Part shown: in pieces, positions 26,950 through 35,072 of the stretch | Layout of the letters: each line of letters opens with the position of its first letter | Numbering within the stretch: position 1 is the stretch's first letter | NCBI RefSeq assembly: GCF_013267355.1 | Contig: NZ_CP053985.1 | Span: 5,952,001 to 6,016,000 of the forward strand | DNA: 64,000 nucleotides | Source: Achromobacter pestifer | GTDB taxonomy: Bacteria; Pseudomonadota; Gammaproteobacteria; Burkholderiales; Burkholderiaceae_B | Reading direction: 5' to 3' | Made by a program: the position numbers and the translations under genes | Notes under the pieces: model-generated | What the model was told of the DNA's origin: nothing | Databases searched by the model: none | What the model saw: the letters and a program-made list of their open reading frames with translations, nothing else

Positions 26950-28527
26950 CTACTCCTGTTGTGAGCGGGTGATGGGCGCTTCCCTGGCGGGAAGCGGGGA
27001 TGCCGGCGCGGGGCCGGCATCCGGTTTGCCAAAAAGGAAAACGGTGGCGCGATTGGTCCAGCCCAGCCAGTGGGCGGCCAGGGCCATGATGGCCAGGTCG
27101 ACGATGGGCAGGGTGCCCACGTTCAGCCAGCGCTGCGCGAGCAGCACGATGTACAGCACGATCAGCGAAGACAGGACGATGGCGGCGGCCTTGCGCAGCA
27201 GCAGCAAGGTCGCGATGCACAGCTTGGACGCCAGCCAGCGCGCCAGCCACAGGCGTGCGGCACGGTCGCGCAGCAGGGCGGACAGGCGCCCGGCCTTGGC
27301 CTTCCAGCCGCTGGCGGCGTGCGCGGCAGGCGGCAGCGGCAAGGCGGGCGCGTCGGCAAAAAGCCGCCATTCGGCGGGCGGGGCCAGCAGCCGGCCACCC
27401 AAGCGGGTATTGCCGCGCAGCCATTGCGCCAGCCAGTGCAGGAAATGGGCCAGCATGACGACCGGGATCCCCAGCAGCCAGAGGACGTTGGGCGGCCAGA
27501 TTTCCCATTCGAGGGCGCGCTTGTAGTCGTCCTGGTAGGTCAGCAGATTGTCCAGCGCCATGGCATGCATGAACACGCCCGGGATGGCGTCATGCACCGG
27601 CGACAGCACCGTGTCATTGAAGCCGCTCAGCGCGGCGCCGATCATGACGTAGCGGCCCGCGAGCATGTCGGCCAGGCGGGCGCCATCGGCATCCGGCGCG
27701 CGCAATTCGGACAGGGTCAGCGCGCGGGTGTAGGGGCAGATGGGTTGTGCCGCGTCCGGGTCGCCCAGCAGGCTGCGCACATAGGACGGCAGCATTTCCA
27801 TATAGCCGCCGCGGGCCTGCCGGCATTCCATGCTGAAGCGGCGCTGGTCCAGGTTGTCGACGCCCCAGGTCAAGGCCATGGCTTCGTTGGTGCGCGCGAT
27901 GTCCACGCCCGCCGCGTCTTGCGCGATGGCCAGCGCCGCGCTGCGCGCGTTGTCGCCGGACCAGAGGGGGTAGCTCCATACCAGCCGGTCCACCTTGCTG
28001 GGCGTGTAGCGCACGTCGACCATGGTGAAACACGGCTTTTCACCCGCGGGCGCTTCCAGGCCCGAGCGCAGGCGCAGATTCCCCAGTGTGTCGGGCAACG
28101 CCGCCAGGAACACCGGGATGTTGGCGTCGCGCAGCTCGCACAGGGCGGCCGCCAGCTCCGGCAGCGTCGGATCGTCGCGTTCGCGGCCGAAGGTGATGTC
28201 CAGGAAGATGGCCTTGGGCTTGTGGATCAGGCCGATGTTGCGCAGCCAGCGCGCATGCGTCCGGTATGGCACCGGCCAGGCGCCTTTCTGCTGATCCAGC
28301 GAATCGTCGTCGATCAGGACGACGGTCGTGTCATTGCGATGCGCGATGTCGTAGTGGCCGCCCACCAATCGGGCCTGGAGCCGCGCCGCGGCGTAGGTGA
28401 GCAGGTCGGAACTGGGGGTGAGCCTGGGCGTCGCCCACAGCATCACGATCGCCACGATGGCCGCCACGATCAGGGAACGGCCGTAGGAAAGCTCGACTTT
28501 TTCGGAGGAATGGTTCGCGTCTGCCAC
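26950..28527 (-). CDS. CHASE2-domain membrane protein without output domain
   Basis: A 525-residue protein. One N-terminal helix (LIVAAIVAIVMLWATP, about residues 19-34) is followed by a periplasmic CHASE2 domain to about residue 335, with typical VVLIDDDSLDQQKGAWPVPY, KAIFLDITFGRERDD, MADMLAGRYVMIG-like and DAIPGVFMHAMALDNLL blocks. At least three further helices occur after that (near 345-365, 440-470, 480-500). No kinase, cyclase, GGDEF or phosphatase domain follows. CHASE2 is normally the sensor part of a signalling protein, so its lone use here, first in an operon with an exported SH3-like protein and an M48 peptidase, is unusual. Confidence 0.85.
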   Translation of the reverse strand: MADANHSSEKVELSYGRSLIVAAIVAIVMLWATPRLTPSSDLLTYAAARLQARLVGGHYDIAHRNDTTVVLIDDDSLDQQKGAWPVPYRTHARWLRNIGLIHKPKAIFLDITFGRERDDPTLPELAAALCELRDANIPVFLAALPDTLGNLRLRSGLEAPAGEKPCFTMVDVRYTPSKVDRLVWSYPLWSGDNARSAALAIAQDAAGVDIARTNEAMALTWGVDNLDQRRFSMECRQARGGYMEMLPSYVRSLLGDPDAAQPICPYTRALTLSELRAPDADGARLADMLAGRYVMIGAALSGFNDTVLSPVHDAIPGVFMHAMALDNLLTYQDDYKRALEWEIWPPNVLWLLGIPVVMLAHFLHWLAQWLRGNTRLGGRLLAPPAEWRLFADAPALPLPPAAHAASGWKAKAGRLSALLRDRAARLWLARWLASKLCIATLLLLRKAAAIVLSSLIVLYIVLLAQRWLNVGTLPIVDLAIMALAAHWLGWTNRATVFLFGKPDAGPAPASPLPAREAPITRSQQE

Positions 28528-28764
28528 GAAGCGGGGGGAAGGTGGGTTGCAACTGCCTTCCCGGCCGGGCGGCCGTAGGCGCTAAATTCTTCCCAATAGT
28601 ACCCTAATTAATACAAATATTTACGTTGTGACATTAAATGGCATGTTGTATTTCCAGATGCTTCATGCCAGTTCTTGGGCGGCCCGGGTGCGGTTCACGG
28701 ATGCTTGGTACACTACCGGGTTTCTCCGCATGCGTCCCCGGACGCCCAAAGACTCTAAAACACC

Positions 28765-30369
28765 GTGATATCCACCGCCAATCTCACCATCCAGTTCGGT
28801 CCCAAACCCCTTTTCGAGAACGTCAGCGTCAAGTTCGGGGAAGGCAACCGCTACGGGCTGATCGGGGCCAACGGTTCCGGCAAGTCGACCTTCATGAAGA
28901 TCATCGGCGGCGACCTGGAATCCTCGGCGGGCAACGTGTCGCTGGAGCCGGGCGTGCGTCTGGGCAAACTGCGCCAGGACCAGTTCGCGTTCGAAGACCT
29001 GCGCGTGCTGGACGTGGTCATGATGGGCCACACCGAGATGTGGGCCGCCATGTCCGAGCGCGACGCCATCTACGCCAACCCGGAAGCGACCGAAGACGAC
29101 TACATGCGCGCGGCCGACCTGGAAGCCAAGTTCGCCGAGTACGACGGCTACACCGCCGAAGCCCGCGCCGGCGAACTGCTGCTGGGCCTGGAAATCGCCG
29201 TCGACCTGCACAACCTGCCCATGCGCGAAGTAGCGCCGGGCTGGAAGCTGCGCGTGCTGCTGGCGCAGGCGCTGTTCTCGAATCCCGACGTCCTGCTGCT
29301 GGACGAGCCGACCAACAACCTGGACATCAACACCATCCGCTGGTTGGAAAACGTGCTCAACGGCTACCAGAGCACGATGATCATCATCAGCCACGACCGC
29401 CACTTCCTGAACCAGGTGTGCACGCACATGGCCGACGTGGACTACGGTGAAATCCGTATCTACGCTGGTAACTACGATGACTACATGCTGGCTTCGACGC
29501 AGGCGCGCGAGCGCCTGGTGTCCAACAATGCCAAGGCCAAGGAACGCGTCGCCGAACTGCAGGACTTCGTGCGCCGTTTCGCCGCCAACAAGTCCAAGTC
29601 GCGCCAAGCCACCTCGCGCCTGAAGCAGATCGACCGCATCAAGGCCGACCAGGTCGTGGTCAAGCCCTCGTCGCGCCAGAACCCGTATATCCGCTTCGAG
29701 CAGAACAAGGTCATGCACCGCCTGGCGGTCACCGTCGAGAACCTGTCCAAGGCCTACGACGCGCCCGTCATCCGCAAGTTCTCGGCCATGGTCGACGCGG
29801 GCGAAAAAATCGCCATCATCGGCGCCAACGGGGTCGGCAAGACCACGCTGCTGCGCCTCTTGGCCACCGACCTGCAACCGGATTCGGGCGACGTGAAATG
29901 GTCCGAGAACGCCGACCTGGGCTACATGGCCCAGGACGTGTCCGACCAGTTCCTGCAGACCGACATCAACCTGCTGGATTGGATGGGCGACCATCGCCAG
30001 CCGGGCGACGACGACCAGTCCATCCGCTCGGTGCTGGGCCGCCTGCTGTTCTCGGCGGACGACCTGCCCAAGGCGCCCAAGGTGCTGTCCGGCGGCGAAA
30101 AGAACCGCATGACCTTCGGCCGCCTGATGCTGGGCCGGCACAACGTCATGCTGCTCGACGAGCCGACCAACCACCTGGACATGGAATCGATCGAGTCGCT
30201 GCAATTCGCGCTGGAAAAATACGAAGGCACGCTGGTGTTCGTGTCGCACGACCGCGAGTTCGTGTCCGGCCTGGCCACGCGCGTGATCGAGATCCTGCCC
30301 TCGGGCGAGATCGTCGACTACCGCGGCGGCTACGACGACTACCTGACCTCGCGCGGCATCGACGGCTGA
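28765..30369 (+). CDS. ABC-F family ATPase (YbiT-like)
   Basis: A 534-residue soluble protein with two ABC domains in tandem and no membrane segment. Walker A sites are GANGSGKST near residue 35 and GANGVGKTT near 353; Walker [13 protein letters not shown] and [12 protein letters not shown] follow. The linker [17 protein letters not shown] lies between the domains. The second signature is LSGGEKNR, while the first is degenerate (APGWKLRV), as in YbiT. ABC-F proteins act on the ribosome in translation. The start is GTG at 28765; no ATG lies closer to the first strand. It stands alone, divergent from the CHASE2 operon. Confidence 0.92.
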   Translation: MISTANLTIQFGPKPLFENVSVKFGEGNRYGLIGANGSGKSTFMKIIGGDLESSAGNVSLEPGVRLGKLRQDQFAFEDLRVLDVVMMGHTEMWAAMSERDAIYANPEATEDDYMRAADLEAKFAEYDGYTAEARAGELLLGLEIAVDLHNLPMREVAPGWKLRVLLAQALFSNPDVLLLDEPTNNLDINTIRWLENVLNGYQSTMIIISHDRHFLNQVCTHMADVDYGEIRIYAGNYDDYMLASTQARERLVSNNAKAKERVAELQDFVRRFAANKSKSRQATSRLKQIDRIKADQVVVKPSSRQNPYIRFEQNKVMHRLAVTVENLSKAYDAPVIRKFSAMVDAGEKIAIIGANGVGKTTLLRLLATDLQPDSGDVKWSENADLGYMAQDVSDQFLQTDINLLDWMGDHRQPGDDDQSIRSVLGRLLFSADDLPKAPKVLSGGEKNRMTFGRLMLGRHNVMLLDEPTNHLDMESIESLQFALEKYEGTLVFVSHDREFVSGLATRVIEILPSGEIVDYRGGYDDYLTSRGIDG

Positions 30370-30411
30370 GGCCGCCGCGGGCCGCCGCCAGAAGCACCTG
30401 GCCGCGGCCTC
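30368..30411. terminator. Hairpin between convergent ABC-F and SDR genes
   Basis: GAGGCCGC (30368-30375) pairs with GCGGCCTC (30404-30411), with a further CCAG/CTGG pair inside. No T-run follows, so this is a candidate bidirectional terminator only. Confidence 0.4.
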
Positions 30412-30434
30412 GGATTTGCCTTACCGGATCTGCC

Positions 30435-31211
30435 TTACATGCCTATGGTCATGCCGCCATTGGCATAGAGATGCTGCCCCGTCATGTACGAGGCGGCATC
30501 CGACAGCAGGAAGCACACCGGCCACGCCACCTCCCCAGGCAGGCCGAAGCGGCCCAACGGGATCTGCGACAGATAGGTGTCGCGGAACTTATCCCCCCGT
30601 ATGGTTTCCGTCATGGGCGTTTCCACCACGCCGAAGCCGATGGTGTTGACGCGTATCCCGTATTTACCCCATTCGCGCGCCGCGCTCATGGTCAGGCCCA
30701 GCACGCCGGACTTGGCGGCGGCGTAGTTGATCTGGCCTATGGTGCCGCGGCGGCCCGCGTCCGAGGTGATGTTGACGATGGAGCCGCCGGGCTTGCCAGT
30801 CTCGCGCGCCGCTGCCAGCATGTGGCGGCCGACGGCCTGCAGGAACTGGAAGGATCCGGTCAGGTGCACGTCGATCACCTTTTGCCAGGCTTCCTGGGTC
30901 ATTTTTTCTATCATGGCGGTGCGCGTGATGCCTGCGTTGTTCACCAGGCCGTCGACCGTGCCGTAATGCTGGGCCGCGCGCTCGACGGCCGCGGCCGCGA
31001 ATGCCGGGTCCGACACGTCGCCGGCCAGGGTCAGCAACTGGCCTTGCGGCGCCTCGCGCTCGAACGCGGCGAGCGCGTCGGCGTTCATGTCGACGGCGGT
31101 CACGCGGGCGCCCAATTGCATGGCCAGTTCGCTGATGGCGCGGCCTATGCCCTGGGCTGCGCCCGTCACGATGATGCTGCGTTGGTCGAGCAGAAAAGCA
31201 GTGTGGTTCAT
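30435..31211 (-). CDS. SDR-family oxidoreductase
   Basis: A 258-residue short-chain dehydrogenase. The nucleotide-binding TGAAQGIGRA is near residue 16, NNAG near 94, the catalytic Ser in VNITSDAG near 150 and YAAAK near 161. Asp in the AVDMNAD segment after strand 2 suggests NAD rather than NADP. In this operon it would oxidise a 3-hydroxyacyl-CoA. A longer open frame continues upstream through the thiolase gene in another frame; ATG 31211, at the start of the Rossmann fold, is chosen. It is the last gene of the operon. Confidence 0.92.
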   Translation of the reverse strand: MNHTAFLLDQRSIIVTGAAQGIGRAISELAMQLGARVTAVDMNADALAAFEREAPQGQLLTLAGDVSDPAFAAAAVERAAQHYGTVDGLVNNAGITRTAMIEKMTQEAWQKVIDVHLTGSFQFLQAVGRHMLAAARETGKPGGSIVNITSDAGRRGTIGQINYAAAKSGVLGLTMSAAREWGKYGIRVNTIGFGVVETPMTETIRGDKFRDTYLSQIPLGRFGLPGEVAWPVCFLLSDAASYMTGQHLYANGGMTIGM

Positions 31212-31228
31212 GGTTTTCCTTGTGGGGT

Positions 31229-32386
31229 TCAGAGCGTTTCGGCCGTGCCCAGGATCAGCGTGGCCTGGCTGGACAGCTCGCCGCCGTTGCCATGCGCCAG
31301 CGCCAGACTGGCGCCAGGCACCTGGCGCGCGCCGCCCAGGCCGGCCAGCTGCACGTAGGCTTCGACCATGGTGAACAGGCCGTACATGCCGGGATGCACG
31401 CAGGACAGGCCGCCGCCGTTGGTGTTGACGGGCAGCTCGCCGCCCGGTGCGATGCGGCCGTTTTCCACGAAGGCCGCGCCTTCGCCCTTGGCACAGAAAC
31501 CCAGGTCCTCGAGGAACAGGATGGGGTTGATGGTGAAGGCGTCGTACAGCTCCAGCACGTCGATGTCCTGCGGACGCACGCCAGCCTGGGCAAAGGCGCG
31601 CGCGCCGCTGCGCACGGCCGCGGTTACCGTCAGGTCGGGCATGTTGGTGATCTCGCGATGGTCGGTGGCCGCGGCCGCGCCCAGCAGATAGGCGGGCCGC
31701 GCGCAGTGGTCGCGGGCCCGGTCGGCGCGGGTCATGACCACGGCAGCCGCGCCGTCGGTCACCAGGCAGCAGTCGCGCACGCTCAAGGGGTCGGCCACCA
31801 AGCGCGCCGACAGGTATTGCGTCATGTCCAAGGGTTCGCGCATGAAGGCTTCGGGATTGAGCATGGCCCATTGGCGGGCGGCGATGGCCACCGCGCCCAG
31901 CTGTTCGCGCTTCAGGCCATACTGGTGGGCGTAGCGTGAAGCCGCCAGCGCATACGCGCCCACCGGACGCGCCAGCCGGTAGGGCGCTTCGTTGGCGGCG
32001 GGACGCATGGAACTCACCAGTTTGCCCGCGCCGCTGCGCTGGTTGCTGCCGTAGGCGATCAGCGCCACGTCGCATTGCCCCGCTTCCAAGGCCAGCGCGG
32101 CCCACATGGCGTGCGTCAGGAAGGAGGATCCGCCGGTGCGGTTGTTCTCGGTCAGACGGGGCGAGATGCCCAGGTATTCGGCAAAGCCCAGGCCGGACAT
32201 GAAGTCATCGGGCAGGCCGATGAAGAGGCCATCGACCTGGTCCGGGCGCAGCCCCGCCTTGTCCAGCGCCGCGAGGCTGGCGTGGACCGCAAGATCCATC
32301 GAACTCATGCCCGGGGTCTGGCCGATGCCATAGGTGGCGCCGGCGACGATGGCGGCCTTGCCGCGGGGGAAACGGTCCTGGCTCAT
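31229..32386 (-). CDS. Thiolase-like protein of the SCP2/lipid-transfer type, lacking nucleophilic Cys
   Basis: A 385-residue member of the thiolase superfamily. Family landmarks include ELYDAFTINPILFLEDLGFC near residue 275 and NTNGGGLSCVHPGMYG near 320. At the position where thiolases have a nucleophilic Cys this protein reads NNRTGGSSF (residues 81-89), without Cys. It overlaps by four bases the gene for an OB-fold protein, the usual partner of SCP2-type thiolases and of Ltp2-type aldolases. It may therefore cleave a CoA thioester by aldol rather than thiolytic chemistry; that is inference. ATG 32386 begins the conserved sequence. Confidence 0.85.
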   Translation of the reverse strand: MSQDRFPRGKAAIVAGATYGIGQTPGMSSMDLAVHASLAALDKAGLRPDQVDGLFIGLPDDFMSGLGFAEYLGISPRLTENNRTGGSSFLTHAMWAALALEAGQCDVALIAYGSNQRSGAGKLVSSMRPAANEAPYRLARPVGAYALAASRYAHQYGLKREQLGAVAIAARQWAMLNPEAFMREPLDMTQYLSARLVADPLSVRDCCLVTDGAAAVVMTRADRARDHCARPAYLLGAAAATDHREITNMPDLTVTAAVRSGARAFAQAGVRPQDIDVLELYDAFTINPILFLEDLGFCAKGEGAAFVENGRIAPGGELPVNTNGGGLSCVHPGMYGLFTMVEAYVQLAGLGGARQVPGASLALAHGNGGELSSQATLILGTAETL

Positions 32387-32778
32387 GTCGGCTCCGCCAT
32401 GGGTTCGAATACCAACACGCCGCGTCCGGCTTCCTGGATGACGCGGGCGCGCACCCTGGCGCCGATGCGGATATCGTGCGCGGGAAGTCCGTCCACGCGT
32501 GACATCAGGCGCGGTCCTTCGTCCAGGTCCACCAGCACCACGCCGTAGGGCGTTTCGGGCGGGCGCGGATGGATCACGGTGACGGCGTAGACGCGGCCCA
32601 ATCCGGTGGGCGCGGCCCATTCCAGGTCGCGCGAGCCGCTGCGCGGCGCGGCCACGCGCGGATAGAAGAAGAATTCGCCGCTGCGGCGGTCGCGTTGCAG
32701 CATGAAGCGGCCTTGGTCCAGGTAGGCCTCGTAACGGGCCTGGGGGGCCGGTTCGGCCGCTTGGGTTTGCTCTGGCAT
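32383..32778 (-). CDS. OB-fold (DUF35-type) protein without zinc-ribbon cysteines
   Basis: A 131-residue acidic protein. FFFYPRVAAP and GLGRVYAVTVIHPRPPETPYGVVLVDL match the rubredoxin-like/OB-fold partner proteins of SCP2-type thiolases. The normal zinc ribbon (two CxxC pairs) is absent and the protein contains no Cys. An in-frame ATG five codons upstream would overlap the enoyl-CoA hydratase end, but ATG 32778 has a GGGA-like site upstream and is preferred. It probably forms a complex with the thiolase-like protein, whose start it overlaps. Confidence 0.8.
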   Translation of the reverse strand: MPEQTQAAEPAPQARYEAYLDQGRFMLQRDRRSGEFFFYPRVAAPRSGSRDLEWAAPTGLGRVYAVTVIHPRPPETPYGVVLVDLDEGPRLMSRVDGLPAHDIRIGARVRARVIQEAGRGVLVFEPMAEPT

Positions 32779-32783
32779 GTCGT

Positions 32784-33566
32784 TCAATCCCATTTGTAGG
32801 CGGGAGGCAGCTTTTCCACGAAGCGCCGGGCGGCGTCGCGATGGAAGGCGCTGTCGCGGCAGATGGCCTGGGCCATGGCTTCCTGCGCGTAGATGTCCTC
32901 GCGGCTGGACTCGAAGGTCCGGTTCATGATCGATTTGGCCAAGCCCAGCGCCTGCGTCGGGGCGCTGTGAAAACGTTCGGCCATGGCCAGCGCCTGTTCC
33001 AGCGGATCGCCGTCGCAGAGCGCTTGCACCAGCCCCAGTTCCAGCGCTTCCTCGGCGTCGCAGACCCGGGCCGTGAACACCAGTTCCTTGGCGCGCGCCA
33101 GGCCGACGGCGCGCGGCAGCAGATACATGCCCAGCATGTCGGGCACATAGCCGATGCGGGCGAATACCGCGCAGAAGGTGGCGCCGCGCCGCGCGATGGC
33201 ATAGTCAGCGCACAGCGCCAGCGACAGGCCGGCGCCGAAGGCGACGCCTTCCACCGCGCTGATGACCGGTTTTTCCAGGTCCACCAGCGCGTCGTACCAG
33301 CGGTGGATCTTGCGGATGCGCTCGCGCCCCTCGAAAGCGTCCAGGCCCTGGGCATGCGCCTGGGTGATGGACTTGATGTCGCCGCCGGCGCAGAAGTGTC
33401 CGCCGGATCCGGTCAAAACCACGGCCTTGATCCCGTCGTCTTCGCGCAGTTCCGGCAGGGCCAGCGCGAAGGCGTCGCGCATTTCCAGGCTGAGCGCGTT
33501 GCGCTGATCGGGCCGGTTCATGGCCAGCACGGCGGTGGCGCCGTGGCGGCTGATCTTCAGTGTCAT
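32784..33566 (-). CDS. Enoyl-CoA hydratase/isomerase (crotonase) family
   Basis: A 260-residue crotonase-fold protein. The oxyanion-hole segment HFCAGGDIKSI lies near residue 58 and VISAVEGVAFGAGLSLALCADYAI near residue 100. Gly/Glu catalytic positions vary in the family, so hydratase and isomerase cannot be separated. It overlaps the MaoC gene by four bases. In this operon it could hydrate the enoyl-CoA made after activation, alongside MaoC, or act on a different double bond. Confidence 0.92.
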   Translation of the reverse strand: MTLKISRHGATAVLAMNRPDQRNALSLEMRDAFALALPELREDDGIKAVVLTGSGGHFCAGGDIKSITQAHAQGLDAFEGRERIRKIHRWYDALVDLEKPVISAVEGVAFGAGLSLALCADYAIARRGATFCAVFARIGYVPDMLGMYLLPRAVGLARAKELVFTARVCDAEEALELGLVQALCDGDPLEQALAMAERFHSAPTQALGLAKSIMNRTFESSREDIYAQEAMAQAICRDSAFHRDAARRFVEKLPPAYKWD

Positions 33567-34045
33567 GGTTGTTCCTTGTTGCCAGGGTGATAGGCGACTT
33601 GCGTGAGCCAGCGCGCGACCAGCGCGGGCCTTTCCTCGCCGTCGATATCGATGCGCACGTCCCAGGCCAGGCGCGCCTGGCCGTCCGGCAGCTCGTCTAC
33701 AGAAGTCAGCGCAAACGCGCCGCGCACGCGTGCGCCAGCCTTGACCGCCTGAGTGAAGCGCACGCGGTCAAAGCCGTAGTTCACCGCCAGCCTGCGGTTG
33801 GGAAAGCGCATCGCCGACGCATACAGGCTGGGCAGCAGCGAGAGCGTCAGCAAGCCGTGGGCGATGGCCGCGCCGTAGGGCGATTCGGCCTGCGCGCGCT
33901 GCGGGTCCATGTGGATCCACTGCGTGTCGCCGGTGGCCAGGCCGAAGCGGTTGATGGTGTCCTGGTCCACGGTCTGCCAGGGAGTCAGCGCCGCAGGCTG
34001 ACCGGAAAAGGCGCGCAGCGCCTCGATGGAGTCCAAGGTGATCAT
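33563..34045 (-). CDS. MaoC-family dehydratase
   Basis: A 160-residue hotdog-fold protein. The hydratase-2 motif lies around residues 35-60: TINRFGLATGDTQWIHMDPQ and then GAAIAHGLLTLSLLPSL, where the Asp and His are the catalytic pair. It would hydrate a trans-2-enoyl-CoA to the R-3-hydroxyacyl-CoA. It overlaps the hydratase gene downstream and lies 12 bases after the Bug receptor gene. Confidence 0.93.
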   Translation of the reverse strand: MITLDSIEALRAFSGQPAALTPWQTVDQDTINRFGLATGDTQWIHMDPQRAQAESPYGAAIAHGLLTLSLLPSLYASAMRFPNRRLAVNYGFDRVRFTQAVKAGARVRGAFALTSVDELPDGQARLAWDVRIDIDGEERPALVARWLTQVAYHPGNKEQP

Positions 34046-34057
34046 GGCGGGCTCCCT

Positions 34058-35023
34058 TTACTGGGCCTTCAGGCCCAGGTCGCGGGCGACCGGCAGCCAG
34101 CGGTCGCGCTCAGCTTGCACGAAGGCGGCGAACACCGGGGCGTCGCCTGGCATGGGTACCGCGCCGATCTGCGTGAGCTTGCGCTGCAGCTCCGGCTGCC
34201 GCAGCGCCTGGTTGACGTCGCGGTTCATGCTTTGGACGACGGCGGCCTGGGTGCCTGCGGGCGCCACCAGGCCGAACCAGGCGCTGGCGTCGATGCCGGC
34301 GTAGCCGAGTTCCGCCGCGGTGGGCACGTCGGGCAGGCCGGCGAAGCGCTTGTCGTCGAGCACGGCGAAGGGCCGGATCTTGCCGGCCTGCGCCTGCGTC
34401 ATGCTGGAGGGCAGTGCGTCGAACATCAGGTCGGTGCTGCTGCCCATCAGGCCGACGATGGCGGGCGCGCTGCCTTGGTAGGGCACGTGGGTGACCTGGA
34501 AGCCCAGCTTGCTGACGGCGTATTCGCCGGCAAGATAGGTGATGTTGCCGGTGCCGGCCGAACCCATGGTCAGCTTGCCGGGGGATTGCTTGCCCAGGGC
34601 AATCAAGGCCTTGACGTCGCGCGCCGGCAGGTCATGGCGCACCACCAACAGCAGCGGCGACTTGGCCATGCCCGAGACCGGGACGAAGTCCTTGGCCGGG
34701 TCGTAAGTCATCTTCGCGTAAAGCGCCTGGTTCACTACCAGCGGGGCGTTGGAGCCGACGAAGAAGGTCTTGCCGTCAGGCTTGGCGCGGGCGACGTAAT
34801 CGGCGGCGATCATGCCGGCCGCGCCAGGCTTGTTCTCCACGATGATGGTCGCGCCGCCGCCCTTGCTCATTTCTTGCGCCACCAGGCGCGCGATCTGGTC
34901 GGCGGCGCCGCCGGGCGGGTAGGGCACGATGAAGCGGACGGGTGCGTCCTGGGCCGATGCGGGGGCGGCCGCAAGGGCCGCCAGGGTCAGGGCGCCGCAG
35001 ACCGCGGCGGTGATGATGCGCAT
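34058..35023 (-). CDS. Bug-family tripartite tricarboxylate transporter receptor
   Basis: A 321-residue periplasmic receptor with a signal peptide ending near residue 24 (AAPASAQ). The mature part starts DAPVRFIVPYPPGGAADQIA, and VENKPGAAGMIAADYVA and AGLPDVPTAAELGY follow. The last gene-order clue is its place between a CoA-transferase and MaoC, suggesting it captures the carboxylate that the operon degrades. No tctA/tctB membrane genes are nearby. GGAGACACC lies before its start. Confidence 0.92.
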   Translation of the reverse strand: MRIITAAVCGALTLAALAAAPASAQDAPVRFIVPYPPGGAADQIARLVAQEMSKGGGATIIVENKPGAAGMIAADYVARAKPDGKTFFVGSNAPLVVNQALYAKMTYDPAKDFVPVSGMAKSPLLLVVRHDLPARDVKALIALGKQSPGKLTMGSAGTGNITYLAGEYAVSKLGFQVTHVPYQGSAPAIVGLMGSSTDLMFDALPSSMTQAQAGKIRPFAVLDDKRFAGLPDVPTAAELGYAGIDASAWFGLVAPAGTQAAVVQSMNRDVNQALRQPELQRKLTQIGAVPMPGDAPVFAAFVQAERDRWLPVARDLGLKAQ

Positions 35024-35072
35024 GGTGGTGTCTCCTGGGTTGTTGTCATGGCCGCCTGCCCGGCGGTTGGGG

